A stretch of DNA of 64,000 nt, from NCBI GenBank assembly GCA_032768795.1, contig CP136490.1, positions 5,828,001 to 5,892,000 on the forward strand, read 5' to 3'. This document shows positions 33,064 through 45,113 of this stretch, one piece after another. The notes under the pieces are model-generated. The model ran no database searches, was not told the DNA's origin, and was given only the letters and a program-made list of their open reading frames with translations. Both the position numbers and the translations under genes were made by a program. Position 1 is the stretch's first letter, and each line of letters starts with the position of its first letter. The stretch is from Tremella fuciformis. Taxonomy: Eukaryota > Basidiomycota > Tremellomycetes > Tremellales > Tremellaceae.

Positions 33064-33257
33064 CGTGCTCGCATGGGGGCAGGACCGCCTGACCTCTGAT
33101 GACGGGTCCTGCGGTGTGGGCGAGGGCGATGGGCACGCGGACCAGAATTCGAATGCAAAGAGAGGAGTCTACAAGCATCTACATATCGCTGGGAATCTGG
33201 ACTGGCGGTGTGTTTGATGTGGCACCGGTGGCAACGTGGCACTTCCCATGCTGCAAT

Positions 33258-36200
33258 TTACCGGATCTTATGCGGCTTGGCTTTGCCCATCAAGTCCTCG
33301 GCCGCCCAGACCTCCTCTCTTGACGGTCGCCGCTTCCTATGCGACCTTTCATCCCGCTCTAACTGCACTGGCTGCGGTCCGCTATCTGCTTGAGCCAGCA
33401 ATTCGGCAGCCTCCTCGTCAGACTCAACAGTCCCACTCGATTCAGACCCCGAGTCCGAATCGTCAGTCTTGGGAGCCGAGTCTTGCGAGTACACTGATGC
33501 GCTTGAGTCTGATACCCTCCGACCTCTCCGACTGTCTGGCCTAATTTCGCCTTCTGGCAGGTCAGACAACCTGCGCTGCGGCCGCAAAGGTGACCAGTCG
33601 TGATGCGCCGAGTGCGTGGCAGCGTCGCGGTGAAGGAACTCTTCTGTTGTGGTCGGCAGGTGTATCTGAAATATGGCGATCTGATCGTTCCTCTTTTTCC
33701 CGGATGGGACGCGGCTTGTTGGTCTCCTCTGCCCATCTTGCCGGGTGATCTCAAGTCTCGGATCCGTTTTGGGCCGACCGACTGGCTTCTTGGTGGGTGG
33801 GGAAGATGGAGGGGTGGTGCTGACCCTTCTCGTGGTGTCATGAGGGTGTATGGCGGCTTGCATCGTCTGACGCAGCTTGTCAATTCCGTCCGACAGTCTG
33901 CGGTGGCTCTTCTCCGGCTGCGGACCGTCTCTACTTGCTGAAGAAACACGTTGTTTGCCTTCGGGATTGGGCACTTTCCCCTCGGGTGAGAGCCCCGCTG
34001 GGAGCTTCTTGGCGGATTCCTCCTCCTTTTCAGCGGACCCGCTTGCTACAGCAGGGAGTGCGGGCGGGGCGGTCGCTAGTTTACCTTCGACTGCTCCCGG
34101 ATGAGGGTTGATCAAGGCGAGTAGCTATCATAAGTCCAAGATCGATCGGTGACAATCGACTTACCTGATCAAGGATGCTCATCACCCCTTCCGACTTTTG
34201 GGCAAGACGTCTCTGTCCTTCATCTTCTTTGGTCTTGGCCTCTTTCTCCCTGTGTACTTGGTCTAGCTCGGCTTTCACATTCCTTATGGTCCTGATCACC
34301 AGCGCTACTGAGAAACCATCTCTATGCCATGAGGCGATAAAATCCCGAACAGCAGCCATCATGTTTGGCGTGAGCAGCTCCGAGAGACCGAGCAAGTGCC
34401 CGAACAGCGCTTGCAGGCTACCCGTCTCCAATGCTGGTGACATTAGCGCTATACACGTCGTAAGAGTTCATCTCACCGCTTGTAGCTTCTAAAGCCAGAT
34501 CTCTTACCCCTCCTGGCCCGCTTTGCTCCAAAGCCTGCGTTTTCCCGGCTTGCGCTTCTTTGAGGAACTCCTGGACTACCCCGAGATGCTGCATAAACTC
34601 ACCTAGACGTCAGCATTGCGCCATGCTACACTTACTTACGCAAAGCGCGAGCTTGCTCCTCGCCCAGTATACTCGACATCCCAGCCACAAGATCTCGCTG
34701 CATCAGTAGCGAAGTAAGGAGCCTTGGCACGGCGGTGAGCAGAACCGAAGACTGCTGCGAGTGCCGCTTGCTCTTGTCGGATGACATGTAATCCGCCAGA
34801 ACGTGGTTGGCAAGGTCGATACAAGTTGCGAGTGACACCAGACACCTTGACCAAGTAAGTGGCTCGTCTGACTTGTCGATCTTTTGCTCAACAGGAGCCA
34901 CCTCCCTGAGAGATCAGCTCTACGGGTCCTCGAAGAGGCAGAGTGTGACACCTACCCTGAGCCGCCAGCATCTGCCATAACATATTGTCCTGGCATTTTC
35001 AAGGGTCTCTCGCCCTCTACGAAGACTTGTCCTTGCTCCCGCTCCTTCTCTGCTTTCTCCGCGGCCTTTGTCAACAAGGATTGACTCTCCCTCGGATTTG
35101 GACCCAGCGGATCGCGGCCGCTCGCTGTCCCCTGGGGCGCGTTTATATCGTTCGTCGGTATGACTGGGCTTGGAGGGTCCGGCGGCAGCTCTGCTCTCAT
35201 CTTGCCTTTGCGGTCTCTCTCCAACCGAGAAGGCCCATCTTCCGGCTGCTCCGAAGCTCTTGCTTGACGAGGACTTCCCCCTTGCCGCGAACGTTCATAT
35301 GCTAGGATCTGTTCGTCCGTCATGCCTTTCGCACGCATCATCTCACGTGCTTTGCGTCGTCGGTATTCTTCCTCGCTGGAAGCTTCTGACTTTGCGGGCG
35401 AGGGATCCTTCTCGGACGAGTTGCTACAGGCATGCTTCTGCAGGTATTTCTGAATCTCCTCTTCGGGCATACCCTTAGCTTGCAAAGTCTTTCTCAGCCT
35501 TCGTATATCCTCGTCCTTCTTCTTGGTGACGCCATCGGTCTCTGAAACAGATTCGCCCGGAATTTCGCGGTCTCTGCCCTTGCCCTTCTTTTGCTTTGTA
35601 GCCTCAGAGTCCTCTCTGTCCCTCGGGTTTGCTGTTCTGCTTGGTCTACTTTCAGGTGAGCTCCCTGCCGTTGCTAGCTGTAGAGCACGCTTCTTCTCCA
35701 TTGCCTTGATTTGATCTTCGCTCGCACCTTTTGCTCGCATGGACTCCACCATCTTCCGCCACTTCTCCTCTTCCTCCTCTTGTTCTTTGCCCGGATCCGC
35801 CTTGCCCGGCTCTCCACTCTTCGGCTGTCGCTTGGGATGTTCCGCCGCTTTGATATTACTGTCTTCGTCTGTTCTAGCCGACTTAGGTCCACTGGCTAAT
35901 TGCAGAGCTCGCTTCTTCTGCATCGCCTTGATTTGTTCTTCACTCGCACCTTTGGCACGCATGGCCTCGACCATCTTCCGCCATTTGCGCTCTTCTTCGT
36001 CGGCCCCACTGCTCAGATCGTTGAGAGTCTTCCCGCTATTTGACTCGCCCTTTGGATGTTCCGCTTCAGCGGGATCAGGCTTGCTATGACTCTTGCTCGC
36101 GTTTATGGAGCTGCCGTGCGCTGTTTCGGGAGACGTCCGTGTACTGGCAAGCTGTAACGCGCGCTTCTTCTCCATTGCCTTGATCTGCTCTTCACTCGCA

Positions 36201-39200
36201 CCTTTAGCCCGCATAGATTCCAACATCTTACGCCACTTGCGCTCCTCGTCATCATGACATTTAGCGGGGTGATCAGCCTTGCCACTCGAATCACGCGGCT
36301 CTGGTTTGTGCTTCCCATCTCGATCAGGGGGCCGTTCGGTCGCTTCACTTGCTCGGTCTTCTCCCAGTCCTCTGGCTTGAGCCTCGCTGGCCATTTGTCG
36401 CTCTCGTTTCTTCTCCATTGCGATGATCTGCTCTTCGCTTGCTCCTTTGGCACGCATAGACTCGACCATTTTACGCCACTTGCGTTCCTCGGCATCATGA
36501 TTCTTACCGGGGGGATTAGGCTCGCCGCTCATGGTATACAGCTTTGACCAGTCCTTCTCGTCTGTGTCAGGCGTCAGGTTAGGACCTCCCTTGACTCCCT
36601 CACCTCCGGATTCCCTTGCCCGGACTTCACTTGCCAGGTTTCGCTCTCGTTTCTGCTCCATAACCTTGATTTGCTCTTCGCTTGCTCCTTTGGCACGCAT
36701 AGACTCGATCATCTTCCGCCACTTGCGCTCCTCTTCATCATGACTTTTACCCGAGTGATCGGGCTCACCACTCATGGTGCGCTGCCCTGGCCGGTCCTTC
36801 TCATTTCGGTCAGGCGTCGAGTTAGGACCTTCCTTGACTCGCTCACCACTGGACTCCCCAGCACGGACTTTACTTGCCAGTTGTAGAGCTCGCTTCTTCT
36901 CCATTGCTTTGATTTGCTCCTCGCATGCGCCTTTGGCCCGCATCTTCTCAACCATCTGTTGCCACTTGCGCTCTTCTACCTGATCCTCACGTGCGGCTGC
37001 GACGGCGTCTTCATGTTTCGACGCTTCTTGGACTTTCTCTTCCTCCGCTAACAGAGCTGACGGCTCATGGCCAACACGGCTTACCACAGAGGGTTTGGCC
37101 CTCTCAACCTCTGGTACGGGTGGTGCTGCTTCGCTCGGCAGCTGCGGGGGTTTCTTCTTCCCCATGTCTGCTATCTGCTCTTCGCTCATCCCCTTGGCAC
37201 GCATGGCTTCTTCCATCTTTCGCCACCTGCGTTCTCTCTCGTCCTCAGTTGGCTGTGACGGCTGATCAGGCTCAACATGACTTTGTTCTTCGATGGGAGC
37301 TGGTGGGCTGGGATTCTCTGACTTGATGGAATCCTTGGACTTGCTTGCGGTATGCTTCTGCACATAGGCTTGGATCTTGTCGTCAGGCATTCCCTTGGCC
37401 TTCATGGCTGCTATCATCCTCTGCATCTGCTTGTCTTCAGGCAGCTTTAAGGCACTCGCTTCATCGTCCTTGTGACCATTATTGGGCGATGGCTCTGAGC
37501 CCCTTGCCGCTGATTTGGGAGCTGCATCAGGATTCGGAGCTGGGTCGACAGGACTACGGTCGCTCGCTGTGAGTTCCTTCTCCTTTCGAGGTGCCTTGTC
37601 AGTACCCGCCAGATTCCTCTTGCTCTCATAGGCTTGTATCTGCTCCTCCGTCATACCACGAGCTCGCATCGCCTCCCGGGTCTTCTCCATTGGAGCGTCT
37701 TTGCTCTTCTCATTGAGCCGATGGACCCTACCTGAGTCAACGTCGTTGTCGGACTTCGACAGGGACCTAGCATTACCCTCTTCCGGACCAGACGATTGAT
37801 GCGAGATCTCCCCTGCGGACTTCTTCTCTTTCGACATCTCGCGAGGACCGCGGTCAAACTGCTCCTTGACATCTCGAACCAGCTCGGGCTCCTCCTTGTC
37901 TTTGACCCTGGTCGATTCTGTCCGGTCAATCTCGTACCGCTGAGATTTCGCATCAGCCTCTGGCCTAATCTCTTTGACGTGCTCCGGCTTGCGCTGCATG
38001 TCTCTCAGTTGCAACCCTTCAGCCTCCAAGTAGGCACCCGGCTGTCGCCTGCGATCGTTCTTGTCAGCCTCTGACTCCCTTGGCGATTCCCTCCGACCAT
38101 CCCAGGGATTCGTCAGCGGGGTCCAGGGCGAGTCGCCGTTCGGCCTGCCATTCGGTGGAGGTGGGTAATAAGGCGAATAGAAAGGCTGCCATGGCTGCAG
38201 AGCCGGTGGGTGCGGGTAAGTGGGAGGCGGGGCTTGCGGTACGGGAGGGAAAGACTGGTAGTAAGGGTGAGCTGTAAATGGCTGCTGGGCAGGATAGGCA
38301 GTCTGTGGGGGCGAGTAGTAGACCGTGTGCTGATTATGTGGTGAGATTGGTGCTTGGGAGTACTGCTGCGCCTGATATGTCGGCCAAGGGGGAGCGGTGA
38401 GGGGCTGAGGCTGGGGCGGCGGTTGCCCTTGGAGCGCGGGCCATTGCGCCTGCGGGGCTGATTGAGCTGGTGGGGGAGCTGCGGGCTGAGTTGAGGCTAC
38501 ATGGAGAACAGGCCAAGTCATGCTTGGAGACAGGACGGAACTGGGAGAGTGCGGGTCTATCTGCGGGTAGTATTGATGCGGATTCGAGGCTTGAGGCGAT
38601 TGGACAATATAGTATCCTTCATTCAATCCGTGGGGTCTACTGACTTGTGGCACAGTCTGGCCAGGTGGGGCTGTCGTTGGGGAGGTAGACCATTGCGTGG
38701 GAGCTGGATCAGGATTCGAGACTCTGAGAGGTTGCGGGGCATTGGGAGCTGAAGCCGACGAGTCTGTCTGAATCGACGCACTCGTGTCGACTGAGGGTCT
38801 CTTGCGTGCAGGCTTCGGCTTCTCGGGCGAAGACCGGGAAGTAGCTGCTGGCTCTGGCTCAGCCAACGCTTGGACGGGCGCAGCTGGTTTCTTGTGATTA
38901 GACTTAGACTTGTTTGGCGAGGGAGCGGAACCCTCTGGAAGGGTCATCAAGGATTCGAGCTCGCCAAGATTTGCAGCGGGATTGGCAGAAGCCGCTGCAT
39001 CTTGCTCAGCTCGGGCAGCGTTGTCCGCGATCAGCTTCCGAAGGAGAACCAGCACCTCGTCTCCAATATCATTGCGGACACTGCTTGTGCCCGTGTCCGA
39101 CTGCATGCGAGATGACGATCCCACACCGGATGGAGGTTCCGCTGGGGACTGCTGCGGAGGGGAATCCGCGAGGTCAACTTGCAAGTCGTCTGCGGGCTTG

Positions 39201-39487
39201 GGAGTCTTTCTCGGACCCAGCACCTCGTCTTCTCCCCAAGTCACCCCTTTCTTCCTCGGTGGCGGTGTAGGCGGCCGGCGCTCCAGCATGATCGGACTGA
39301 CGGACGCATTGACGTCCATCAATGACTTGGCCCTGCTCGACCTTCTACGCGGCAGAAATGATCTGGGGGAGGTAGGGAGGAAGTGTTTGAGGGAGAACTG
39401 CGGTCGCTCGGTATGCTTTGGGGATGGGGGAGGGGTCACCGTCTCCGGATCAGACGAGTCGGAATCGACACCGGGAGGAGCGTACAT
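33258..39487 (-). CDS. Very large disordered protein with eleven MRAKG-EEQI motif repeats
   Basis: Not recognised. Exon 1 is 39487-34956 (1511 codons), then 34905 to about 34639, three further exons and a last exon ending 33258; joins GGSG-EVAPVEQ, ALR-EFMQHLG, EATS-ALETGS and LDQ-LLALINP keep one frame, about 1950 residues in all. Layout: Ser/Pro-rich basic N-terminus (LPTSPRSFLPRRRSSRAKS); Pro/Gln/Tyr-rich region (about 270-450); charged region; eleven repeats between about 37700 and 35290; a helical region (LTWSRCLVSLATCIDLANHV, SVALVIRTIRNVKAELDQVH); a basic Ser-rich C-terminus ending ADEDLMGKAKPHKIR-like (read AAEDLMGKAKPHKIR). No membrane helix or signal. Possibly a scaffold or cytoskeletal regulator; this is only inference. 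Confidence 0.8.
35290..37700 (-). repeat. Eleven-copy protein-coding repeat
   Basis: Eleven degenerate tandem copies with consensus ERKWRKMVES followed by MRAKGASEEQIKAMEKKR and a variable 15-55 residue linker. Outer copies use MRAKGMTEEQIQAYESKR; copies 4-9 are most alike (KGASEEQIKAM), showing recent internal expansion, while linkers have diverged. Confidence 0.9.
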
Positions 39488-39969
39488 GGTGAGAATCCGA
39501 AGTCGCTAGATTGTCAGTATCTTCTGAGTGCGTGAGGGGGTCAGCAGGCGGAGATAGGACAAGCTTGGCTAGACTCCGCTCCGCTCAGTAGCGAGCTGGA
39601 CTCAACTGGAAAGGCAAGGGGTCGCGTCGAAAGGACGACCAAGGCCAGACAGCTGAGGGAAGCGGCGATCGCCGATTATGGTGATGGCAGGCGGCAACTT
39701 TCTAGCATCGCCTAGAATGCCGGCGTCATTACCCGACTGTCCACCCACACCAGTTCCATCCATCTCACCATTCACATATTCAAACAGCTACAGAGTCGTC
39801 GTCTCACAGCTCTAGAGACTGCTGGACAGCTACAGGCATTTGCTCACAGGCCAATCATATACACACCTACGCGTACGCAACACGAGACTCGCACATACTC
39901 CCATCTCGCACGACCTCTGTTACGACCACCACCTGATATCGTCTCTATATACAACCACCGTCCCACGCC
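39488..39969. promoter_or_regulatory. Divergent promoter, repeat-protein gene / SIS1
   Basis: 482 bp between two start codons. It contains an inverted repeat TTCTAG-CATCGC-CTAGAA at 39700-39717, compatible with a gapped heat-shock element as expected before a chaperone gene, and a C/A-rich leader before SIS1. Confidence 0.45.
39700..39717. promoter_or_regulatory. Inverted repeat, possible gapped heat-shock element
   Basis: TTCTAG and CTAGAA arms with six bases between; TTC and GAA units lie at spacing compatible with the 5-bp periodicity of Hsf1 sites. It sits about 250 bp before the SIS1 ATG. Confidence 0.3.
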
Positions 39970-41266
39970 ATGGTAAACAACACAGAGTACTATAAGGTGA
40001 GCTTTGACGTACTCACGCAAGCTCTCGCTGACGACAGATCTTGGGGATTCCGAAAGACGCTTCCGAAGCCGACCTCAAGAAAGCGTACCGGAAGGAATCG
40101 CTCAGATGGCACCCGGACAAGAACCCGGGCGACAAACGCGCAGCGGCAGAAGAGAAGTTCAAGAAGGTGAGTCAAATGTCAGCTGACCATCTGTTGGCGT
40201 GAGCTGACGACGTAGCTGGGAGAAGCATACGAGGTCTTGTCCGACCCGAACAAGCGGGAGATCTACGATCAACTCGGTGAAGAGGGTCTGAAGGGCGGTG
40301 GTCCCGGAGGGCCAGGCGGAGGTGGAGGATTCGGTGGCTTCCCAGGCGGAGGTGGCGGTGGAAGCTTCTCCTTCCATGACCCAAACGACATATTCAAGTG
40401 AGTTCAGCTGAACATATCGGCTAGATCGTAAGCTGACAGCTAGCGCTTTCTTCGGTGGAGGGGGCGGCGGCGCCGAGGACATCTTCTCAAATCTCGGCGG
40501 GAGTGGAGGAGGTGGTCGGGGTGGTCCCCGTATGCGCTCATCGAGGATGGGCGGCGGGATGGGAGGAATGGGAGGAATGGGCGGAATGGGGGGGATGGGC
40601 GGCGGGATGGGCGGCATGGGCGGCATGCCTGGAGGCTTCGGCGAGCCGAGCCCATCTGCACCACCACCCCCTGCAGAGATCACCAAACCCCTCGCACTAT
40701 CCCTCGAAGAGCTCTACAAGGGCGGCACAAAGCGGCTCAAGATCACCAAACATACCCGGCAAGGCGGACAGGAGGAGAAGATCCTCGAAGTGGTGTACAA
40801 GGCGGGGTGGAAGAAGGGCACAAAGATCAAGTTTGCTGGCGCTGGCAACGAGGACGAGTACGGCCAGGCGCAGACCGTCGCCTTCATCGTCGAGGAGAAG
40901 CCACATCCCCGATTCGAGCGTGTCGACGATGACCTCGTGGTCAAGATGAACTTGACGCTCTCGCAGGCCCTCCTAGGTCCCGATGGAGGAGGCACAATCA
41001 CGAAGGAGGTAGAGCAGCTGGACGGACGGAGGATACAGGTCACCTTGCCCGAAGGGGTGAGTCTCTCAGCTTCCCGCAAAGCGAGTCGAGCTGACGCTCA
41101 GATTATACAACCCGGACAGGAAACGCGTATACCAGGCGAGGGCATGCCCGTATCAAAGGCCGGCTCGGCCAAGCGGAAAGGCGACCTGATCGTCCGGTGG
41201 AATGTCGTCTTCCCATCGAGACTGACACCGGCTCAGAAACAACAATTGAGATCAGTTTTGGGTTAG
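39970..41266 (+). CDS. SIS1: Type II DnaJ (Hsp40) co-chaperone
   Basis: Hsp70 co-chaperone of the cytosol and nucleus. Joined N-terminus [41 protein letters not shown] (HPD motif), [20 protein letters not shown]; then a G/F-rich region ([17 protein letters not shown]), a G/M-rich region with repeated GGMGG units (40545-40640), and two C-terminal beta domains ([60 protein letters not shown]). No zinc-finger CXXCXGXG repeats, so class B. Four introns; the one at about 41057-41101 is a multiple of three and stays open if retained. Ends 45 bp from the convergent LST8 stop. Confidence 0.95.
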
Positions 41267-41311
41267 ATTCGAGTGTATGCATTGTTATTACATGGTTATA
41301 GTCAGCTTCCG

Positions 41312-42666
41312 CTATGCTAGATTCGTGTCGTTGAGCGCGCACGCCACGGCGGCTCTGGCTGGTCAGCTTGATCACCTGGGGACAGGAAGGCTGACCGGTG
41401 GTGTCCCTCGTACTGCCTGACCGTCTCGCCCGAGGCGAGATCCCATAATCGTGCGGAATGGTCGCTCGATGCTGCATTGTGAGTCTCGCGAGAAGGAGTT
41501 GCAGAGAGGAATGCTGACTCGTGACGAGGTATGCCGAGTCTGCGCTGAACGCTGCGTCCCATACCCATCGCTGGTGCCCTGTCAAGGTCTTCTCTAGGGT
41601 GTACTCAAAGTTGGCCGTGGACCACATCTTGACAGTCGAGTCTGCTGAACATGTCGCAAGGTGTCTTTCCGTCAGCTGGTCCAAAAGTATCTGAGAGGCA
41701 GCTGACCTGGTGTCTGGCGAGAGGAGGCAGCGTGTGATGTATTTCGGGTGGGCCTGGAAGCTCGTGATGGGCTGCAGGGTCGTCGAGTCGGACAGCGACT
41801 GTATTCGCCAGACATAGCACGTGCCCTGCCCATCAGCTTGGGTCGTCATGTTCGACGAAGGGGCGACCCACCAGGTCGCTCCCCGCAATGAGCGTGCCCC
41901 CATCCGCCGCAATCGACACAGATCGGATGGCCACGTCCTCGTCCGGCACCAGCTCGTGCGTGCACGAGTTCTCGCCCAGGTCCCAGATCTTGACGCTGCC
42001 CGCCTGGTCGCACGAGATGAGCTCGCCCTGGTTCGGGTGGATCACGACGTCGTTGATCGCGGGCGCGGCCTGGAAGTCGCGCTGCTGCCCCGACGTGCGC
42101 GTGTCCCACACTTTGACATGGCCGTCCTCGCTGCCCGTCACGATCCACTTGCCGAGCTGGTTGTACGCGAGCGCGGTGACGTTGCCGGTGTGCCCCTCGA
42201 GCGAGGCGATGGGCGTGTTGCTCATCGATGGGATGTCCCATATTCTGCCGTCAGCCTTCCCCCTGACCACCACCTCCTCCTCCTGTCCAAGCCATCTGTA
42301 TTCACCGTACGGTCGCATTGCCAGCGGCGGCCACATAGTTCTTATCGGGCGAGATGGCCAGTCTATTGACCTGTTTCTGCACCTCAGCCGGCTGCACGGA
42401 GAACCTTGACTACGTCGAGACGCACCCATTGAGGCTGCAGCTGGATCTGCCTGTAGCATATCCCGCTCCACGCTTCCCAGAACCGAATCGAGTGATCGTC
42501 TGCACTCAGCTCTCCCTCTTGCAGACTACCTCCGTTACTTACAGCCCGCCGTGCAGAGGATCACGCTCATCTCTGCTGCTTGGCCGTGCGTGTCGTAAGC
42601 CTGACTCACGACTTGCGCTGCGGCAGGTGGCGGGGCCGCGGCGGCGGCGTGCGTCGCGGTGGGCAT
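41312..42666 (-). CDS. LST8: TOR complex WD40 subunit Lst8
   Basis: Seven-bladed beta-propeller that stabilises the TOR kinase in TORC1 and TORC2. After splicing: MPTATHAAAAAPPPAAAQ leader, SVILCTAGYDHSIRFWEAWS, GICYRQIQLQ, VNRLAISPDKNYVAAAGNAT, IWDIPSMSNTPIASLEGHTG, KWIVTGSEDGHVKVWDTRTS, INDVVIHPNQGELISCDQAG, ATCSADSTVKMWSTANFEYT, GHQRWVWDAAFSADSAYLVT, SSDHSARLWDLASGETVRQY, EGHHRAAVACALNDTNLA stop. The order and wording of blades match Lst8 closely. At least six introns. The N-terminal Ala/Pro leader is longer than in yeast; an internal Met (MSVILCTAGYDHS) would give the usual length. Confidence 0.94.
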
Positions 42667-42916
42667 GGCGATACTGCTTCTGGGCTATCTGACCATCTGG
42701 CAAGTGATCAGAAAGGCCAGATGCAAGATGGACGGAGGAAAGATTGCAGTTGAAACGGAGAGTGAGACCATCTGCCAGCCGGCCGGCCCATCCGAGTTAC
42801 CGACTACAGTAGTCGAGTCTTCTTTGCTGCCTCTACCTGATCGTGGATCAATCACATGCAACGTGCATCTCATAGGCATGTAGAAGCATAAAGGTCGTTA
42901 TATCACAAGGTCATTT

Positions 42917-45113
42917 CTAGTCCTTCTTCTCCTCGGGTTTAGAAGCGCCCTGGGCATACTCTTCCTGTCCTGGAGGATGGGCGATACCCTTGTTCTCGCG
43001 AACATTGTGGAACACTTTCAAAAACTGGACATCAGCACTCTTCCCACCCTTGCGCAGAAGACTATGCACCTTGGTCCTGGCACCCTGGGCCGCGACACCC
43101 TTGTCTTGCAAATCTGCATCGGTCATAAGGACCATCTCCTGCCAGTTGGACTTTTCAAAGTTGGTGGTATATTTCTGCTTCGTGAGCTGTTTACCTATGC
43201 GACAGTCACGCAGCTCACATGAAGTCTCAACACTCTCAACCATTGAGATGGATCACGCAAGACCTTGTCGTCCACGTCGTCGGGCCCAGCGACCCCACCC
43301 CCGCTACCAGCTCCACCACCACCTTGCGCCGGCGCAGGACTGTGGCTCTTGCCAAGCATCGGACTTCGCCTTCCAGGCGGCAGTTGCGGGCCTCGGCCAA
43401 TACCCCTCATGCCCGATCCCAATCCGCCAGGCTGGCCGCTGAAGTTGCCTTGACCAAAGGCAGCAGCAGTGTTGAGCTGCTGCTGAGCCTGAGCGAGTGC
43501 GAGCATTTGGGCCGCATTGGCATTCGCCAAACCGCCCAATCCGAGGTTGGCGAAATTCATTCCGAGACCAGAGAGTCCGGGATCGGCTGCAGCGCCGATT
43601 CCAAGACCGCCCAAGCCGAATTGGTCAATGACAGGGCTCCTGCCCCATTGCTGGTTGAGCAGAGGCGACGACTGCATGTCCTCGGGAAAGTTGCCGGAGA
43701 CATTGCGAGACGTGGTCCCAGGTTGGCCTGCACCGGGACGGCGGAACTTGCGCGCATCTTCTAGGTTGACCCTCGAGCCCCCAGGCTGCCCGGTCGCTGC
43801 CATCTGCAGGTTGGCCAAGTTGAGGGCTGCTTGCAGATTGTCCACCTTGGGGTCCGTGAACATGGGCACAAGGGGCGTGTTTGACATGCTCGCCCAACTG
43901 GCCGAGTTGAGGAACGGGCTGGCGACCGGCGAAGCGATATGATCCATCGGTGCTCCGATGCCGAGCCCGATAGCACTGCCAGCCGCACCGCCAGACAGTC
44001 GAGGCGAACGGCCGTCGCTCTCGCGAGCCTTGCCGGAGAAGTCGGCGCTCTTGGGTCGCATGTCTGGCGCAGGACTACCGCTCCGGTTCGAGGCAGACTC
44101 GGCTCCTGGCGAGGTGCCTCGCTCGATGACTTGATCGAGGTTGCCTTGCCACCTGTCAGAAGGCTGAAGCGTACCAGGGGCAGAAATCCTGTTCCTGCCC
44201 TTTTTCGCAGCGAGGCCGTTTGAATCCAAAGCACTCTCAGGCGCGAGGTACTGATTGACAGTGGGCGACCCGGGGAACCCAGCACCGCCTCCCGCAGAAG
44301 GCGACTTGAGGTTCATCGAAGCCAGCTTCTGCTCCATCTGAGCCTGCAGCCCAGCTTGAGCGGCATTGACCGGGTTGGGCGAGAGCAGAGCGGTCATGGG
44401 GTCCTGCTGGGCCATGTGATGCAGCACACTGAGGAAGAAGCGGATCTGCACGGGTGTGGAATGCTGGAGCAGGGAGTAGAGGGCGGCAGTACGTTCCGCC
44501 TCGGACAAGACGCGGAACCCTGTATGTCAGCTTGCGCGCTTCGAGACTTGAGGTAAGCTCACATTGTTCGATAGCACCGAGCTCCTCGGTGAAGTTCTGG
44601 TCTGTCGAGGCGGCCGCCATTTCCTCGAGGGTCTGCTCCCAGCTCGCAAGATGCTTGAACCACTGGTCGATCTGCTCAGCTAATGCATCAGCTTGATCAC
44701 CTTGGCGAATCGGCAGGTCGAAGCTGACCCTCTGGTGTTCTGGTATCGCGCGTCAGACCACTTGGCAGAAACTCGGACGACGGTCGGGGTCCTGGGGCAC
44801 CCGACACAGCCCGATTCCCAGGCGTGCCCAAACTGGGACGAGACGAGGTCATGCTATCACGGCTGCCACTGATACCCAAGGCAACGCTCGAGCTGACGTG
44901 GCGCGGGTGAGGTCCGGCGCCCGCGCCACCCGCTCCAGCGGGGAAGGTGGGGGACGACACGCCCAGACCGCCGAAACCGCGTGCGGTGCCAGAGGCGGCA
45001 GGAGGCGGTCCGAGGGACTGACGGGTGAGTTTGGCGGGGTTGGCAGGATTGACCGGGGTGGGCGAGGGGGAGGGGGAAGGCGATCGGTGCGGACGGAGGG
45101 TCTGGGACGCCAT
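42917..45113 (-). CDS. VTS1: SAM-domain RNA-binding protein Vts1 (Smaug family)
   Basis: Post-transcriptional regulator that binds CNGG stem-loops through its C-terminal SAM domain and recruits deadenylase. N-terminus MASQTLRPHRSPSPSPSPTP with Ser/Pro/Gly-rich sequence; ALAEQIDQWFKHLASWEQTL and FRVLSEAERTAALYSLLQHS (conserved N-terminal helical region); a long disordered middle; SAM domain DPSQWLRVLRLH, then after a 42-bp intron QKYTTNFEKSNWQEMVLMTD, KGVAAQGARTKV, then FLKVFHNVRENKGIAHPPGQ and EEKKD. The RNA-contact basic residues lie in GARTKV. Start at 45113 chosen; an upstream exon joined at the acceptor near 45192 keeps the frame open and may be leader or extra N-terminus. Confidence 0.9.

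Noticed and set aside
32860..33323. Plus-strand frames over YOS1
   Set aside because: Overlap the well-supported YOS1 exons on the minus strand and carry no motif.
40545..40640. GGMGG coding repeats as a minisatellite or CRISPR-like array
   Set aside because: They lie inside SIS1 and encode its normal G/M-rich linker; no spacer structure. No CRISPR array exists in the window.
42659..42883. 74-codon plus-strand frame with a membrane-like start next to LST8
   Set aside because: It overlaps the LST8 first exon on the other strand, lacks support from splice signals or motifs, and is short enough to occur by chance.
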